A model generated the notes under the pieces. That model had not been told where the DNA came from. It was given only the letters and a program-made list of their open reading frames with translations, and ran no database searches. Positions 22,239 to 32,788 of a DNA stretch of 64,000 bases are shown here, in pieces. Both the position numbers and the translations under genes were made by a program. Within the stretch, counting starts at the first letter, position 1, and the number at the start of each line of letters is the position of its first letter. This DNA is from Nissolia schottii (taxonomy: Eukaryota > Streptophyta > Magnoliopsida > Fabales > Fabaceae), in the NCBI GenBank assembly GCA_003254905.1, contig QANU01099453.1, forward strand, positions 809,030 through 873,029, written 5' to 3'.

Positions 22239-24248
22239 TCATTGCCCCCTCCTGATTCTAGATGGAGTTCCCTTAGTAAGGCAAGAAGAGCTTTGGCTTC
22301 TCTGTGTATTGGGATCATCATATCTCTGTAATGCAATGTTGGACAAAGCTGTGACAACATCGGCTATCGCCGGACGCTTATCGGCCTTCTCTTGAACACA
22401 CATTGCTGCAACGGTAATCGCCTGCTGCAGCCCTCTTGAAGGATATTGACCTTGCAGCATTGGATCAACCATTTCTGTATATTTTCTATGGTCTTGAAAC
22501 AAATGCCTAGCCTGCAGTAGTCACATATAAGAGACTAGTCCTCATAGATAGATACATACCCAAAAGAGATACGCGCAAAATGCACAAGACATACAAAATC
22601 CTTCAACTGTCTCCATTCATCAGCAGCTTAAAACAAAAGTTATAAACATCTGATTTATAGGATGAAATAACTACTTGAGTTACTTACCCATGCTACAAGA
22701 GACCTCTCTCCCGAAGGTTTTGAATTGTCAATCGCTTTCCTTCCGGTAACTATTTCCAAAAGAACTACTCCAAAGCTATAAACATCTGATTTCAGAGTCA
22801 ACTGACCGGTCATTGCGTACTCTGGAGCACAATATCCATAGGTGCCCATAACTCTGGTTGATACATGTGTGTTGTCCCCAACCGGTCCAAGCTTGGCGAA
22901 ACCAAAATCAGATAACTTTGGGTGATACCCTTCGTCAAGCAAAATGTTGGAGCACTTTAAATCTCTAAATATGACACGAGGATCAGCTTTGTCATGCAGA
23001 TATTCTAATCCCTCCGCAGCCCCAACAGCTATTTTCATTCGTGTGTTCCAATCAAGTCGTTTCTTGTCCATAGAAATGCCTACAAATCAAACATATATAA
23101 TGAGCTGTAACTTAAGTAACACATCCTCTTATCTTAAGTGGGTGATGGAGTATGGGTCCGGAATTCGATCCTGTTTTCCCTCACTTTCTCATCTCCCCAC
23201 TCGCCCCATTAGGGGCTCTAAAGTATCAGAAGAAAGATGATAGGTAAATTTCAAATACCATGCAAGTGATCTTCCAAAGAACGCATTGGCATATATTCAT
23301 AAACAAGAAGCCTTTGATCTCCATCAGCACAATAACCAATTAGGTTGACAAGATTAGGATGGTGAAGTAGACTTAACATCAACACTTCAACAAGGAACTC
23401 CCTGGTCCCTTGCTGTCCTTTTGGATCAAGTTGCTTAATAGCAACAACCTATACTCAGCATCACAAAGGAAGAAAACATGTTGGAAACTCAACCAACACA
23501 AGTTTGATGCTGGCAAAACAAAACCTAGTCATTCATTGCCATGCAACTTTAAGTGTGTTATTTGATATCATTCTATGTTAGACATTGTATCAACTCACTT
23601 ATTATCTACAACTAAATGAGATTTAGTTGGGACTTAAACCTTATTAAATCTCATCCAATAGTAGATGATGAGTAAGTTGACACGGTGTCCCACCTAAAAT
23701 GAGTATAAATAAACATTTCTCACTATAACTTTTTTCCTAATTTTCATGAACAAGTGAATTGCGAGAAAATAGACTCACCTGATTAATATCTTCCAATAGC
23801 CCTTTGTATACTTTGCCAAAGCCACCCTCACCCAACAGACATTCTGCTCTGAAATTTTTAGTTGCAGCTGCCAACTCTGGGAATGAGAAAGTCTTTGCTG
23901 CAACGTGATCAGAGTTACCACTCAAGTAATACTAATCGAGTATAATNNNNNNNNNNNNNNNNNNNNNNNNNNNNNNNNNNNNNNNNNNNNATATATATAT
24001 ATAAGAGATAAGTTATGATCATTTCCTTCCTGACTTCATTTCAATTGAAAAATTATTATTTTTGGACAAATGGTTCATGAAAATTGCACAACCCCAAAAT
24101 AAAAAAATAAAAAAAAGAGAAGAAATTTGTGAGAACCTGAGGTGGGATTGATCTGATCAACGAGGTTGCCCTTGTCCTGCACTTGCAACTTCTTCTTCAC
24201 CTTCTTCTTCTTAGTGCCTAAAGGTCTGACACATGGAATCCAACTCAT
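22239..24248 (-). CDS. Second PBL7/CDL1-like kinase, damaged or incompletely assembled
   Basis: Visible exons: complement(join(22239..22511,22688..23079,23259..23448,23779..~23922,24137..24248)). Exons 3-5 match copy A in size and phase (190, 392 and 273 versus 267 bases). The kinase residues are present: Lys in [13 protein letters not shown] with its Asp, DFG, and [20 protein letters not shown]. Differences: Ser replaces Gly at position 2 (MSWIPC), so myristoylation should be lost while Cys6 remains; FRDLK replaces YRDLK; and DFGFAK replaces DFGLAK. Exon 2 is readable from [12 protein letters not shown] onward, but its 5' part has no acceptor, and TAG (23932-23934) lies in frame five codons upstream. 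A 44-base gap of Ns starts at 23947. Either the gap hides the true exon end or the gene is a pseudogene. Confidence 0.8.
23586..23682. mobile_element. Small foldback MITE in intron 2 of PBL7 copy B
   Basis: ATCAACTCACTTATTATCTAC…AATGAGATTTA and the downstream …AAATCTCATCC…GTAGATGATGAGTAAGTTGACAC are imperfect inverted repeats of about 40 bases each. The intron of copy A lacks it, so it inserted after the duplication. Confidence 0.55.
23947..23990. other. Assembly gap (44 N) at an AT microsatellite
   Basis: 44 ambiguous bases are followed by ATATATATATATA. The gap falls where exon 2 of the kinase should begin, so the true gap size matters for the gene call. Confidence 0.99.
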
Positions 24249-24305
24249 GTTTTTTTTTGTTTCCCCTTTACAACTGTGATCAGGAACAACAAACCAACCA
24301 ACCAA

Positions 24306-25875
24306 TCAGTCTGTGTTAGTTATTGTTGCAGTCTAGGGCTATGATTCATCTTCCTTCCTTATTATAAAAGCGTGGAAGGAAAGAAATCTGGAAGGCATTG
24401 ACAGTCATCAAAGAAAATTGACCATTATGACTTTATTTGACCGTTCTATATGCTCTTTATTTGATTCAGCCCATGAATTTGGTCATTCAATTTTTTTGCT
24501 TTTGACTACCCATAATAAATTAGTGTTTGAATAATCCTATTCTATCCTATGTCATAAATTCTATATCCTGTATACAATAATAATCATATAATGTATGTTA
24601 CGGATCAAATCCAAGCAAGGGATGTAAGCTCACTACCAAATTTGGGTTTCGAGGTCAAATTTGTAAGGTCAAATTTGTAAAGAATACACTTAGTCAGACC
24701 CAACAATACTAAAGTTAAAGACATGAAAAGCTCAAATGTAATTTATACTATATAACAATATTGAGTCGTTAAAAAAGATGTAACTGATGTACCAAAAAAA
24801 ATAGACCCAACGAAGTTATTCATTACATAAATATGACGTTTATATTATTCACCCGAATTAAAGGACTTCATGATTATGACTGTTGTGGTTACTAGAACCC
24901 TTAACGATTCCAACAATTAGACACACAACCAAATATAAGTACACATGTAGGAGAGATGTCAGGTACAATTTTTTTATATTACTATTCACTTATATAACAT
25001 ATACTTACTTGAGTATCGGGTTGTCTTTGTAAGTATATCATTGCGTCAAAATATTCAAATACCTCATAGTTTTCATCTCAAAAAATTCTTGTGTTCATTG
25101 AAGTCAGAGTTGCAAGTAACCTCGATCCGTCCTTACTGAATTACTTATTAACAATAGACAATACAAATACAAAATACAAAATAATACATAAAATTAATGC
25201 TTACGCATTATTTGATTAGTGATGTTTTAATTTTTAAAAGCTGTAATTTGTACAAAAACAATTAGGTCACTACACATTTTATTTTGGTTTTTTGATAAAA
25301 CAGCAAATGCAAGGTTGCCTAGCTAACAGTAATGAGCAATCTTAGCAGCCAAGAAAGAATGAGCAGCAACCCATCTCTATTCATACTATTTTATTAGTTA
25401 ATGCCCCCATAAAGTCCGCTTTTAACTCATATATATGCTGACTCACATTTATTCATATTAATCTCAGATTCCCATCAATCACATATAGTATTTCCAAAAC
25501 GCTTTCTTGATTTTTTCCCACAATTTTATCTCATTCTCCAAATAAACCTTAATTACCTCAGGCAATGCCCTCTCTATCCATATGTGACACTCCATGAGAT
25601 GATTTACAAATTATGCTATAAGTAATAACATAAACAATAGCTATATTTCCATCGACGTAATGTAACAAAAAGAAAAAGGAGTACCATACTTTTTTGACAA
25701 AACAAGAGCAAAGTCTCAAACAATTAAATGCAGGACACAAAACTGTACTTGGAAAATAAAAATTGCGTCCATGTTAATACTGAACCATTCTATATATAAA
25801 TGATAAGTCAAGTATTGAAGGACATAATGGTGCCAGTGATTCCCCCGATACAAATTACCATCATCGATATACTGT

Positions 25876-25925
<50 letters not shown>

Positions 25926-26106
25926 CAGTAAGCTGCCGCAGAAAGTAATATCCTAGTCTCATATGAGTCACTGGGATTCCAAATTGTCACAATTTTCTGG
26001 TGAACTAGAACTAAGTATTCTGAGAATATATAGGTTTCTAAAGTCTTCTAATGAATGACAACTATTGAAGTCATACTGTACTTGTTATTATCTAATTGTA
26101 ATGGTC
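24306..26106. other. Intergenic spacer, PBL7-B promoter side and WRKY44 3' flank
   Basis: Contains a direct repeat GTCAAATTTGTAA (about 24653 and 24668) and an (AT)n tract at 25882-25923. On the minus strand a TATAATAA word near 24360 lies about 110 bases upstream of PBL7-B and could be its TATA box. No additional gene was seen. Confidence 0.5.
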
Positions 26107-28518
26107 TTATGGTTTGTCTTTACTAAGAGAAGCCTGTGAATCTTTTTCAGAGGCCACACTTGGTGTATTGTTCTTGTTGAGTGGCATCTCATGGTTGTGC
26201 TTTCCCTCATATGTAGTCACAAATGCTTTTGGATCATCTATTGCTCTCTCCACGTGTTTGCGAACGTTACACTTTATATTTGTACATCTATAGTAACTCC
26301 TGCAAGATACAAGTTACTTCAACGTCGTCAGGAAAAAAAATTTAATGAAAAAGGGATAAACAAAATGCTAGTCAGTATTCATTTGAATAAGATGAGGTCT
26401 GTATAGAACTCTCTCATATCCACTATCTCCATTGCAGCTCGAGAAATTCTTAGTTTCTCTTAGAGCTCTGACGCACTTAGTGTTTGCCACATTATTGAGT
26501 GCAGGTGATTTAGGAGACCAGAGTGGTCCCATGTATTGATGTGTCAAACATGATCAGAGCAACTAAGAATTTCTCGTGCAGAATTACTTAGAAATTAAGA
26601 GATCGCCAAAATGCTACATAGCAGAACCCAAAATTCATTTTGAAAAAGATTATCTGATATTCTGGTGGAGAGCATAGCAACCTATTATAGTAAGTGGGAT
26701 TTTGAAGAACAGGCAACAAGTGAAAACCTGGGATATGGATTTCCCTTCACCACCTTCTGCCCATATTTCCTCCAGCGAAAGCCATCTCCAAGGATTTCAG
26801 AATCTGTAGAACTTTGCACCACGACACGCGGCTCTGCTAATACTTCCTCTGATACTGCTGCTTCATTGGATTGATTCTCATTTCTCCTGAAGGAATAATG
26901 GCAGGGTAGTTAGCTCAAAAACTAGAATAATGTTACTGGATGCACAGTTTTTGTCACCCATTTTAAGAAGTGAAATGCACTAGAATCATAATTTTAGCAC
27001 TAATTTATTTGCTACAATGATCCGACGTATATGCTAACCCTTAAATGGATAAATAAGTAATATGAATTTATTTCATCAAGTAATCACTATTGTTTTCTGT
27101 CAAAAGTTCTGGCAATTCTTTTATGATTTTGCAGTATTCTGTATTATATCTGTCTATTTATCTGACATTGTAGTTAGACATCAGAAAGTTGTTGCATACT
27201 CATTTAGGAAGGACCTTGTACCTTCTTTTACTTCTGTGCTCATCTTCCTCTGCCACCTCAAATCCCTTGCTTCCTTCCTCACATTCCACACTTAGACCAC
27301 ATGAATTTTCTGGACTTCCTCCTCCGGCATTAGGCTGTGGTGCTTTGACATGATAAGCTGAATGCACAAACAGTCCTGTTTCATTCTGGTTCTCCATTCT
27401 GCCTTCATTGCCCCAATTCCTCTCACTGTGATTGTTGTTACTCCACACATCATGAACCATTCCATCAGACGCCATCCCTGACCCCCCTTGTGTCCCCGCC
27501 GAGTTTCGTTTAGGGGGCTGCGGCTTTGAGTGGTTGTGTTCACCTTTATAAACAATCTCTGCAATCTGGCCATTAAATGATCGTTCAACCTTCTTCTTCA
27601 CTGGACAATTAGGATGTGTGCACTTGAAATAGCTCCGTGGGTACTCGCTCCCTTTCACTTGCTTCTGCCCATATTTCCTCCAATTATACCCATCATAAGA
27701 GGGCCGATCGCCATTGATTGCGGCGGACATTAAGGTCTTATGCTCCTCCTCCATGTTCTGCTGCACCACCTTACAGGGTTCAGTTGTCTGATGAATACTT
27801 GATCTCATATAGGTTCTAAACTTTTCATGGCTCAAATGTTGAAGACTGGCCTCCATTGATTGCCATTGTCGTTGCTGTTGCTGCTGACTTGTACTGCATT
27901 TTCCCTTCTCGAAAAGAAGAAGAAAAAACAAATGGAGATGAGGGCCTCAAACACAAAAAGGTTTATGAAACATTCTCATAACGACAAAAATTCATATGCC
28001 AAAGTGAAAGTAAAGTACCATATAACAACTTACCATATTTGCTAAAATGGAAACAGTTGTCTTTGACACAAGTTTTGCCATAGGCTTGTATATGAGGGAA
28101 TGTTTGGTGTCATCAGGAAGATTAGGACTCTTACTAAGTGCAGCTCCAAAAATCTCAGCCTGAACTTTTGTCAAACACCACATGTGCGTTATTGGGAAAT
28201 CATTCAAATCAAGAAGCTATGCAATGCAAATAAGAAGCTAGTTACACACATTGAATTAGAGTTTTTTTTCACCTGAGAAGAAGATGCAAATCCATCAGGG
28301 GTGTGGTTAAGTGCTGAAGATGGCTTGAACCTCAGTGTCTTAGGTCTAATGGCAGAAACTGTTGCTGCTGCCGCTGCCTGAGAGGAGGAATCAATTGTGG
28401 GTGGTGAGGCATTGATGGCGCCTGCAAGGAGCTCAGAGAAAGACCTGAAAGTTGAACAATTTGGCCTTGATGCAACTGGTTTTGCAACAACTACCCTTTC
28501 TTCTTCCTCAACATCCAT
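26107..28518 (-). CDS. WRKY44: WRKY transcription factor, group I, WRKY44/TTG2-like (5 exons)
   Basis: Model: complement(join(26107..26299,26728..26886,27222..27904,28034..28159,28273..28518)), 468 aa. There are two WRKY domains. The N-terminal one has WRKYGQK at 199-205 with zinc ligands C219-X4-C224-X22-H247-X-H249. The C-terminal one has WRKYGQK at 390-396, with C410, C415 and HNH, and is split by an intron after PYPR as in other group I/II genes. The N-terminus ([22 protein letters not shown]) and the second-exon block ([17 protein letters not shown]) are what I recall of Arabidopsis TTG2/WRKY44, a regulator of trichomes, seed mucilage and seed-coat tannin. A basic SKRRRN stretch may be the nuclear localisation signal. 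The start is chosen because an in-frame TAG lies just upstream. The exon 3 acceptor is a GAGAAG tandem, so it may be 27904 or 27907. Confidence 0.94.
26440..26576 (-). repeat. Foldback in the last WRKY44 intron
   Basis: A perfect 16-base inverted repeat (26440-26455, CGAGAAATTCTTAGTT, with 26561-26576) is followed inward by GCTCTGA/TCAGAGC (7 bp) and TGTTTG/CAAACA (6 bp). This gives an imperfect hairpin about 137 bases long. It may be a MITE relic or a miRNA-like precursor. No known mature miRNA was recognised. Confidence 0.6.
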
Positions 28519-30535
28519 CTCCAATGACTATAATGTTTCTATTGATGTTGCCTTCAATTCACCTGTTAATTAACATTACACAAAGTTTTAATGAAAAAAA
28601 CTGTTATATCTATCGCTCTATGTCGCATCTTAAAATGAATACACTACCATGTCACTTAAATATTAGAAAGAGTCTTTACTTTATTATTATTATTATTATT
28701 ATTATTATAATAAAACTATGAGTATGTCCTATGCATGTTATTAGGACTTATAAATTATCTCCCACTCGCAGTCATATTTATGACGCCTCACAATGAAGAT
28801 AGCTACGAAATGTAGTTAGATACTAGTCGCCATATTAATCTTTCAACAACAGCACTCATAAATGTACCAAGTCCATAACAAATTTTTTTCAAAATAATTA
28901 TCCTAATATCATTTCTCGATTTAAGATAATATGTGATGTAATGTAACCTTGGTTGAGTTTCTGCAATGCAAGTTGTGTCAGATTTCCTTTTTAACTGTAG
29001 GACGCAAACGTTTCAATTGATGCATACCCGTGAGCGTGAGTAACCAAGAACACTCACTGTGCCCCTGTTTACATTTTACAAGGACAAGTACCACAACCAT
29101 GATACATCAAAATCTAAAACCATCTTAAACTTTAACTCCAAGCCCCAAAAATATCCCAACTATAGAAGACATATTAAACCGAGATTATTTATTTATTTTT
29201 ATTTCTTTTTCATGTACAAGTTAAACAGAAATACACACACACACGCACACACATATATATATATATAAAAAGATTCATCAGAAAAATATATACTTGTCAC
29301 TTGTCAGTGGTGAGTGTGCATTTGAGTTATTCTTTTGTTTTTCTCACATGACACTTTGTGAAGCTTCTATTCGTCCTCTACACGTTTTAATTAAATGACG
29401 CCGCCCCTGCTGTTTAGGCAGAAAATGGAACGAAAGAAATTGCGCGAAAAGAAAATGCGTTGATTACTCACTTTTCTTTCTGTTTGGTTTGCTAGGCAAC
29501 AGTGAGAAAGGAAAGAAAATTGGCGTGAATCCCACGCTCAATATTTTCATTCCATTGATGCAAAAAAAAAACTGGAAAGCTATCATAAAAGGGTATGAAA
29601 TGATCATTACGTGCAATAAAAAACAAAAATAGATACAAAATTTGTAAATAAAATAAAACAGCATTTAAGATATAGAAAAGCTTTATTCATTTGAAAAAGC
29701 TTTAGATATTAATACATTATTATTTTTATTATGTATTATATTTATATATTATTTTATTTAAGAGACATATTTACATTTTACAAAATCTTAATAAAAATTA
29801 TATACACACTTTATTGTGTTATAAGGATATAAATATCATTTCATATATTCCTCGTTTTCTTTCTTCTTATTTTCTCAATTAATTTTTCTCCATTTAAATA
29901 TTATATTTTCTCTTGTACTTTTCTCTCCATTTTCTTTTCTATCGGTTTCTCCCCCATCACCCAAACAAAGCATACTAAATAGCTCATAAAAAGGAATCAA
30001 ACATCATATCCCAAATGATTTAACAGCTACAGCAGAGATGTGTGATTCTTCTTCACACATTATGTTCTTGTTACAAATTAATCATGAAGCAATCCCAATG
30101 AAGACTATCAAAACTTACACACAACACAGGGATATTCTTGTTGGCAACCATTAAAAAATTAATGTATCCATATATAATTATATTTAAAATTGAAATACAT
30201 TCATTTTTTAATTTTTTAATATATCTAAAATGTAAAAGTAGACAAAATAGATTGAAAGGGGTATATAAATACATATGTATCTCTTTTCTTCCATCCAATA
30301 AATTAAAATAATCATTTTTCTCTATCCTTTTTAATAGAAGAAATTGGACGAAAATATTACCAAAAAGTGTGATAAGAAATAATACACTAATGTAGTCCCC
30401 AATTTTATAACGCAAAAACGTCCAGCCATTTGAGCTGAGATATGAAAACCCAGAAAAAGGATAGATGAAAATCCAACTCCAAGTTCTTAGTCTTCCATCT
30501 TGTTTTATGCTTTGTGTTTTGTTACGTTGTAGCAT
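28519..30535. other. WRKY44 upstream region and spacer
   Basis: It holds an (ATT)n tract at 28680-28709, an (AC)n(AT)n tract at about 29232-29268, and AT-rich filler. Open frames (29059-29268 +, 30071-30535 -) are of extreme composition and lack motifs. Confidence 0.5.
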
Positions 30536-30645
30536 TGCCCAGCAGGGATAACTGCATACACAAGGTCTTGAACTTAGGACCTTGCTTAAGCGATTCTAAA
30601 CCGCTTAATTATCACTTGGATCAACTCCCGTTGGTTATGCTTTGT
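30536..30645 (-). mobile_element. tRNA-derived SINE copy 1 (partial)
   Basis: Read on the minus strand: GGGAGTTGATCCAAGTGATAA (A-box-like), AAGCAAGGTCCTAAGTTCAA (B-box-like GTTCAAGACC), then TGTGTATGCAGTTATCCCTG. The same order occurs at 31632 and 58482. This is consistent with a tRNA-like pol III head. No gene is present. Confidence 0.6.
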
Positions 30646-31631
30646 GTTTTTTGCCAAGGGAAGTAATATATATTATATGTAATTAAAAAGAAATTAGTCT
30701 ACCAAAAACAAAGATCATTAAGAAAATAAGATAAGAAGAGAAAAGATTAACTAACCAGAAAGCCAAGTGGCAGCAAAATAGTACTACTAAAATAAACAGA
30801 GGCAGGTTCTGGCTCTGGCGAATTCTCATTTCCCAATATAAATATGAGTTTAACGTCCTGCATTTGCAAAGCCCCATATTTTTTAGGAAATAAATATGTG
30901 TGTGTGGTAACTAAAAAAAAAAAAAACTAAAAATTAAAAGTTAAAATACATGAGTTTATAAGAACGAGTCATGAATTGGAGAATAGGATGACTTGGTAGT
31001 TGAGAAGGAGAAAAACAGCTTACTCAAATCAAGGTTGTATCTAATTAATTCCAACCAAACCATAGAAAAACAAAAGGCAGTGCAGCTTCTTCTCCTATGC
31101 TCCTTAATTTCTTCGCTTCTCTAACATTAAACAATGACCTTATAATTACTAATGTGTAGGTGCATACATATATGTGCACATACAAATTAAGCAGCTGATA
31201 GAGAGTGAGAGAGATGTGGAAGCAGGGAGGGGAGAGGGGAGTGAGAGGGTAGGATAGGAGGGAGTGAATGGGGTTTGGTTCCAAAAAGTTCTGCATCTAA
31301 ATGACAGTCTTCCTTTTTAAAATGTGAAAATTACCTTTGTTTGGACGAAGAGAAAAACATTGTAAAGAAAATCGAATAATGGAAAACGATGTTTTTTCTT
31401 GTTTTGATGACAAAAAAAAATGGAGATAAGAGGAAAAAAAAATGTGTGGTTCCACGTCAAAAAAAATTTCTTAGTGAGAAAATTGAAGGGAGCTTGAGTT
31501 TTTTACTAAAATTATAATAATATCCATACAATAATTTTTTTTTTATAAAAGACAATAACCATAAAAGTCTTACATATAATTACATTTTCTTTCTCTTCAT
31601 TTTTTCTCCAACCAAAAAATAAAAGAGAATA
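30646..31631. other. Intergenic spacer
   Basis: AT-rich with a GAGA-rich patch at 31198-31262. The open frames are compositional. I see no gene. Confidence 0.5.
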
Positions 31632-31806
31632 CCATTGGGAGTTGGTCCAAGTGGTAAGCAGTTTGATATCGCTGATGCAAGGTCCCGAATTCGAGATGTT
31701 GTGTACGCAGTTATCCTCGCTAAGAGACTCGCCCGTCATAGCTAGGTACGCGACCCGGATTAGTCAAGACTAAGCCTTAGATACCAGGCAGACAACCTAA
31801 ACAAAA
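31632..31806 (+). mobile_element. tRNA-derived SINE copy 2 (longest)
   Basis: Starts GGGAGTTGGTCCAAGTGGTA (A box), then GCAAGGTCCCGAATTCGAGA (degenerate B box), GTGTACGCAGTTATCC, CGCGACCCGGATTAGTC, and ends in an A-rich tail (AACCTAAACAAAAAG). This is the most complete of three family members and gives an element length of about 170 bases. Confidence 0.65.
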
Positions 31807-31918
31807 AGAATATATATTTTTCTCTTCATTTTCTTTATTCCTTATTTTATTTTCTCTTATTTTTTCCTCTCATCCAGTTTCCACTAGTTTCCCAATAATA
31901 CAATGGCTAATTAAAATA

Positions 31919-32197
31919 TATACTCTATCTGTTCACCTTTTGTTGTCATTTTTTATCCAAAATTTTGTCTAACATTATTTGTCTTTGATTAGATTAAGGA
32001 AACATTAAAAAAAATTCATTTATGTCCCTATTATTTCTAATCCTCTTAATGACATCTAATAACTATAACATTAATCACTTAAAGTTAATTTAGTTTATAC
32101 ATTCTATATTCTTTTCCATCTCAATGTTCATTAAATGGTCTCTTAATATGTGTGTTTTGTCAAAATTAACAACAAAAAGTAGGCAGAGGGAGTCATT
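31919..32197. mobile_element. Stowaway-like MITE
   Basis: The left end TACTCTATCTGTTCACCTTT and the right end, in reverse complement (TGACTCCCTCTGCCTACTTT), share the TACTCCCTCTGTtc-type terminus. The inner words TTTTGTTGTcATTTTt also recur inverted. About 280 bases, no ORF, TA-like flanks. Confidence 0.55.
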
Positions 32198-32483
32198 AGT
32201 CTAGAGTATCATTTTTGACAAAAATATACAACTTAAGAAATTATTTAATGACACTTAGAGAGAGAAAATATAGAGTAGGTAAACAAAATTAAATTTGAGT
32301 AATTAGTGTTATGGTAATTAAGTGTTACGGGAGATATGAGAGATAATAAAATTAAACTTGTAAAAAAATATATTTAATATTTTTTTAATTTAATTAAATG
32401 ATAAATAATCTTAAATAATTTTTTTTAAAAAAAATAACAATAAAAAATAAATGAAATGAGTAATAGTAATTAAAAAAAAAGTT

Positions 32484-32581
32484 ATACTCTCATTTTTTTA
32501 ATATTAGTCCTTTTAAGTTTTATTTTTATTTTAGATTCATTGTAAAATAAAAGGAGCCAACTTTAAGAAACAGAGGAAGTA
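32484..32581. mobile_element. Short Stowaway-like MITE
   Basis: The left end TACTCTCATTTTTTTAAT… and the right end in reverse complement AGTACTTCCTCTGTTTCTTA… form imperfect inverted repeats across about 98 bases. Confidence 0.45.
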
Positions 32582-32623
32582 CTGTTTCCAATAGTATAAC
32601 TTGGATTTGTTATGGGGATTGGG

Positions 32624-32788
32624 GTGTGTGTGTGTGTGTGTGTGTGTTTGGGGGAGGGTTAGCACAAAGGGTGGTAGGCCAACTAACTGTCACACACAGT
32701 GAGGTGCAGACCGTTTTGACCATTCGCTAAAGTTTCACTGACGACGCGTGCGAGTGCGAGAGCGAGAGCGAGAGCGAGAGAGAGAGAG
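32624..32788 (+). repeat. (GT)12 tract and degenerate (GAGCGA)n/(GA)n tract
   Basis: Two simple repeats, 32624-32647 (GT) and 32751-32788 (GAGCGA then GA), flank a GC-richer 100-base stretch. This could be part of an unannotated transcript's 5' region, but no ORF of note follows. Confidence 0.8.

Noticed and set aside
30071..30535. Longest open frame in the 28.5-37.5 kb spacer (154 codons, minus strand)
   Set aside because: Composition is dominated by Phe/Leu/Ile/Tyr from AT-rich DNA, it has no motif, and it overlaps the junction with a SINE copy.
31480..31500. TTGAAGGGAGCTTGAG resembling part of miR319
   Set aside because: Only a partial match, with no foldback partner nearby.
31632..31700. 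Possible tRNA gene
   Set aside because: A-box and B-box words are present but no cloverleaf with acceptor stem can be drawn; the copies at other loci diverge like a SINE.
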